The position numbers and the translations under genes are program-made. A stretch of 6,281 nucleotides of DNA from Aromatoleum sp. (lineage in GTDB: Bacteria > Pseudomonadota > Gammaproteobacteria > Burkholderiales > Casimicrobiaceae), in the NCBI GenBank assembly GCA_010365205.1, contig JAAFGU010000041.1:1-6281 (forward strand). Direction: 5' to 3'. Below, piece by piece: positions 5,533-6,281 of the stretch (position 1 is its first letter; each line of letters starts with the position of its first letter). The notes beneath the pieces were generated by a model that searched no databases, was not told where the DNA came from, and was given only the letters and a program-made list of their open reading frames with translations.

Positions 5533-5841
5533 ATGAGATATTCAATCGTATTGGCAGCAGCAGTGTCCGCTCTGGCATTGAGCGCATGTGACCGACCGAC
5601 GGTGGTGGTGCCCGCGGCCCCGGCGGCCGTCGTTGCGGTACCTGTTCCCGGACCTGCGGGCCCTCAAGGCGCGACGGGCGCGCCTGCGGAAAAAGGCGAC
5701 ACCGGCGCAACGGGTGCAACTGGCTCGACTGGCCCGACCGGCTCGACCGGAATGACGGGCGCGGAAGGTGCGAAGGGCGACAAGGGCAAAACGGGTGGGG
5801 ACACGATCGTGGTTGTTCCTGCACCTGCTCCCCAGCGCTGA
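5533..5841 (+). CDS. Small lipoprotein with a collagen-like Gly-X-Y segment
   Basis: A 102-residue secreted lipoprotein. The signal peptide MRYSIVLAAAVSALALSAC ends in a clear lipobox (LSAC, Cys19). Asp20 at position +2 is the E. coli-type Lol-avoidance residue, suggesting retention at the inner membrane. A Pro/Val/Ala-rich stretch (about 22-39) leads to a collagen-like region (40-89) of 16 in-register triplets such as GPA, GPQ, GAT, GDT, GST, GPT, GMT, GAE, GAK and GDK. All start with Gly except one (AEK). The tail GDTIVVVPAPAPQR mirrors the VVVP before the repeat. AGGAAA sits 7 nt before the ATG. Similar small collagen-like lipoproteins occur in Burkholderiales (from memory); their function is unknown. 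Triplet regularity suggests a trimeric triple helix held off the membrane. It stands alone, with no operon partner visible. Confidence 0.88.
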   Translation: MRYSIVLAAAVSALALSACDRPTVVVPAAPAAVVAVPVPGPAGPQGATGAPAEKGDTGATGATGSTGPTGSTGMTGAEGAKGDKGKTGGDTIVVVPAPAPQR

Positions 5842-5874
5842 TTGGGTTGCATTGGTGGCTGGGCGGGCGGTCCG

Positions 5875-5897
5875 GGCGGTGGCCAGATGCCACCGCC
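5875..5897 (+). terminator. Perfect 9-bp hairpin downstream of the collagen-like gene
   Basis: GGCGGTGGC (5875-5883) and GCCACCGCC (5889-5897) pair perfectly around a CAGAT loop, 33 bp after the lipoprotein stop. No U-tract follows, so it is a candidate terminator or mRNA 3'-end structure only. Confidence 0.5.
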
Positions 5898-6049
5898 GCC
5901 GGGCGTATTGCGCGTGGGCGGGCGGCACTCTCGCGTTGAGCCGTCGACAACCTCGGGGGACTCCAAGGCCGAGGCGGCGTGCGCGCGCTTTCGCTGCCGT
6001 CGGGAACGACGACGCGGGAGCGGCCGGGCGGCGGGGATTTATCTTGGCG

Positions 6050-6071
6050 AGTGTCCCGCCAGTGTCCCGCG
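6050..6071. repeat. Two tandem AGTGTCCCGC repeats with 11-bp period
   Basis: AGTGTCCCGCC (6050-6060) is followed directly by AGTGTCCCGCG (6061-6071), right beside the terminator of the last gene. Similar AGTGTCCC-type repeats occur at the ends of some IS21-like elements (from memory), but no transposase is in the window, so their nature is open. Confidence 0.75.
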
Positions 6072-6072
6072 C

Positions 6073-6107
6073 AAAGAAAAAGGGGCTAGGAATTTATCCC
6101 TAACCCT
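6073..6107 (-). terminator. Rho-independent terminator of the minus-strand gene entering from the right
   Basis: On the minus strand, GGGTTAGGGA (6106-6097) pairs with TCCTAGCCCC (6091-6082) around a TAAAT loop, with one bulged G and one U-G wobble. TTTTTCTTT follows (6081-6073). This is the classic stem plus U-tract. The TAG stop codon of the gene (6102-6100) lies inside the rising arm. Confidence 0.85.
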
Positions 6108-6281
6108 TCAGCGGGGCCATCTCGCGCTCGATGGTGTCCAGCAGCTCCTTGGAGTGATGCGCCTCAGCGATGTCGATGTCGGTCAGTTCAGCGATCTCGG
6201 CCATCTGTTGCGATGCCAATCCGACGCGGTCCAGCTCGGCCTCCTGGAACAGCACGCCGAAATCGGCCAGGTTTTTCCGAA
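6100..6281 (-). CDS. 3' end of an unrecognised protein gene (start lies beyond the window)
   Basis: The last 59 codons of a minus-strand gene, ending in TAG at 6102-6100. The visible peptide starts RKNLADFGVLFQEAELDRVG and continues LASQQMAEIAELTDIDIAEA, then HHSKELLDTIEREMAPLKG. It is charged, Leu/Ala/Glu-rich and probably all-helical, with no membrane segment. Codon choice is strongly GC-ending, and the strong terminator overlapping the stop supports a genuine gene end. I do not recognise the family, and the fragment is too short to infer a function. Confidence 0.7.
   Translation of the reverse strand, partial: RKNLADFGVLFQEAELDRVGLASQQMAEIAELTDIDIAEAHHSKELLDTIEREMAPLKG

Noticed and set aside
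5664..5966. Minus-strand open frame giving a Pro/Val-rich protein (PVxPVxP repeats)
   Set aside because: The repeats are the reverse complement of the collagen-like Gly-X-Y codons. The plus-strand gene has a lipobox signal peptide and a ribosome-binding site; this frame has neither.

Overview
The window is a high-GC stretch of a Gram-negative chromosome. It most likely comes from a betaproteobacterium (Burkholderiales or a relative). That inference rests on family content: an ECF sigma factor of a betaproteobacterial type, two exosortase-type C-terminal sorting signals (IPTL-CTERM and PEP-CTERM), a Crp/Fnr remnant of the kind common in that group, and a proteobacterial dispersed repeat. I could not place it to genus.

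Left part (1-1983): the 3' end of a CHAT-domain (caspase-fold) protein gene reads rightward. Convergent with it, after a 24-bp gap, lies a leftward two-gene unit: an ECF sigma factor followed by a 66-residue soluble zinc-finger (ZAS/zf-HC2) anti-sigma factor. A gene-free, hairpin-rich stretch follows (1984-2414).

Centre (2415-4722): the main feature of the window. Two divergent genes each encode a secreted DUF3494 (ice-binding/antifreeze fold) protein, but with different C-terminal sorting signals. The leftward one ends in an IPTL-CTERM-like tail and the rightward one in a canonical PEP-CTERM tail. They share a 529-bp, relatively AT-rich intergenic region. It holds a perfect 12-bp tandem duplication, a perfect palindrome that coincides with a sigma-54-like GG-N10-GC element, and other short repeats. 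The two proteins are probably exported and then handled by different exosortases, giving the cell surface two ice-binding or adhesin-like proteins.

Right part (4723-6281): a GC-rich hairpin closes the PEP-CTERM gene. Next, on the minus strand, is a decayed Crp/Fnr-family regulator with its N-terminal part missing, three single-base deletions and one 10-bp duplication, ending in a REP-like dispersed repeat. A small intact lipoprotein gene with a collagen-like Gly-X-Y segment follows. The window ends in the 3' end of an unrecognised minus-strand gene whose stop codon sits inside a clear rho-independent terminator.

No tRNA, rRNA, CRISPR array or intact transposase gene was seen.
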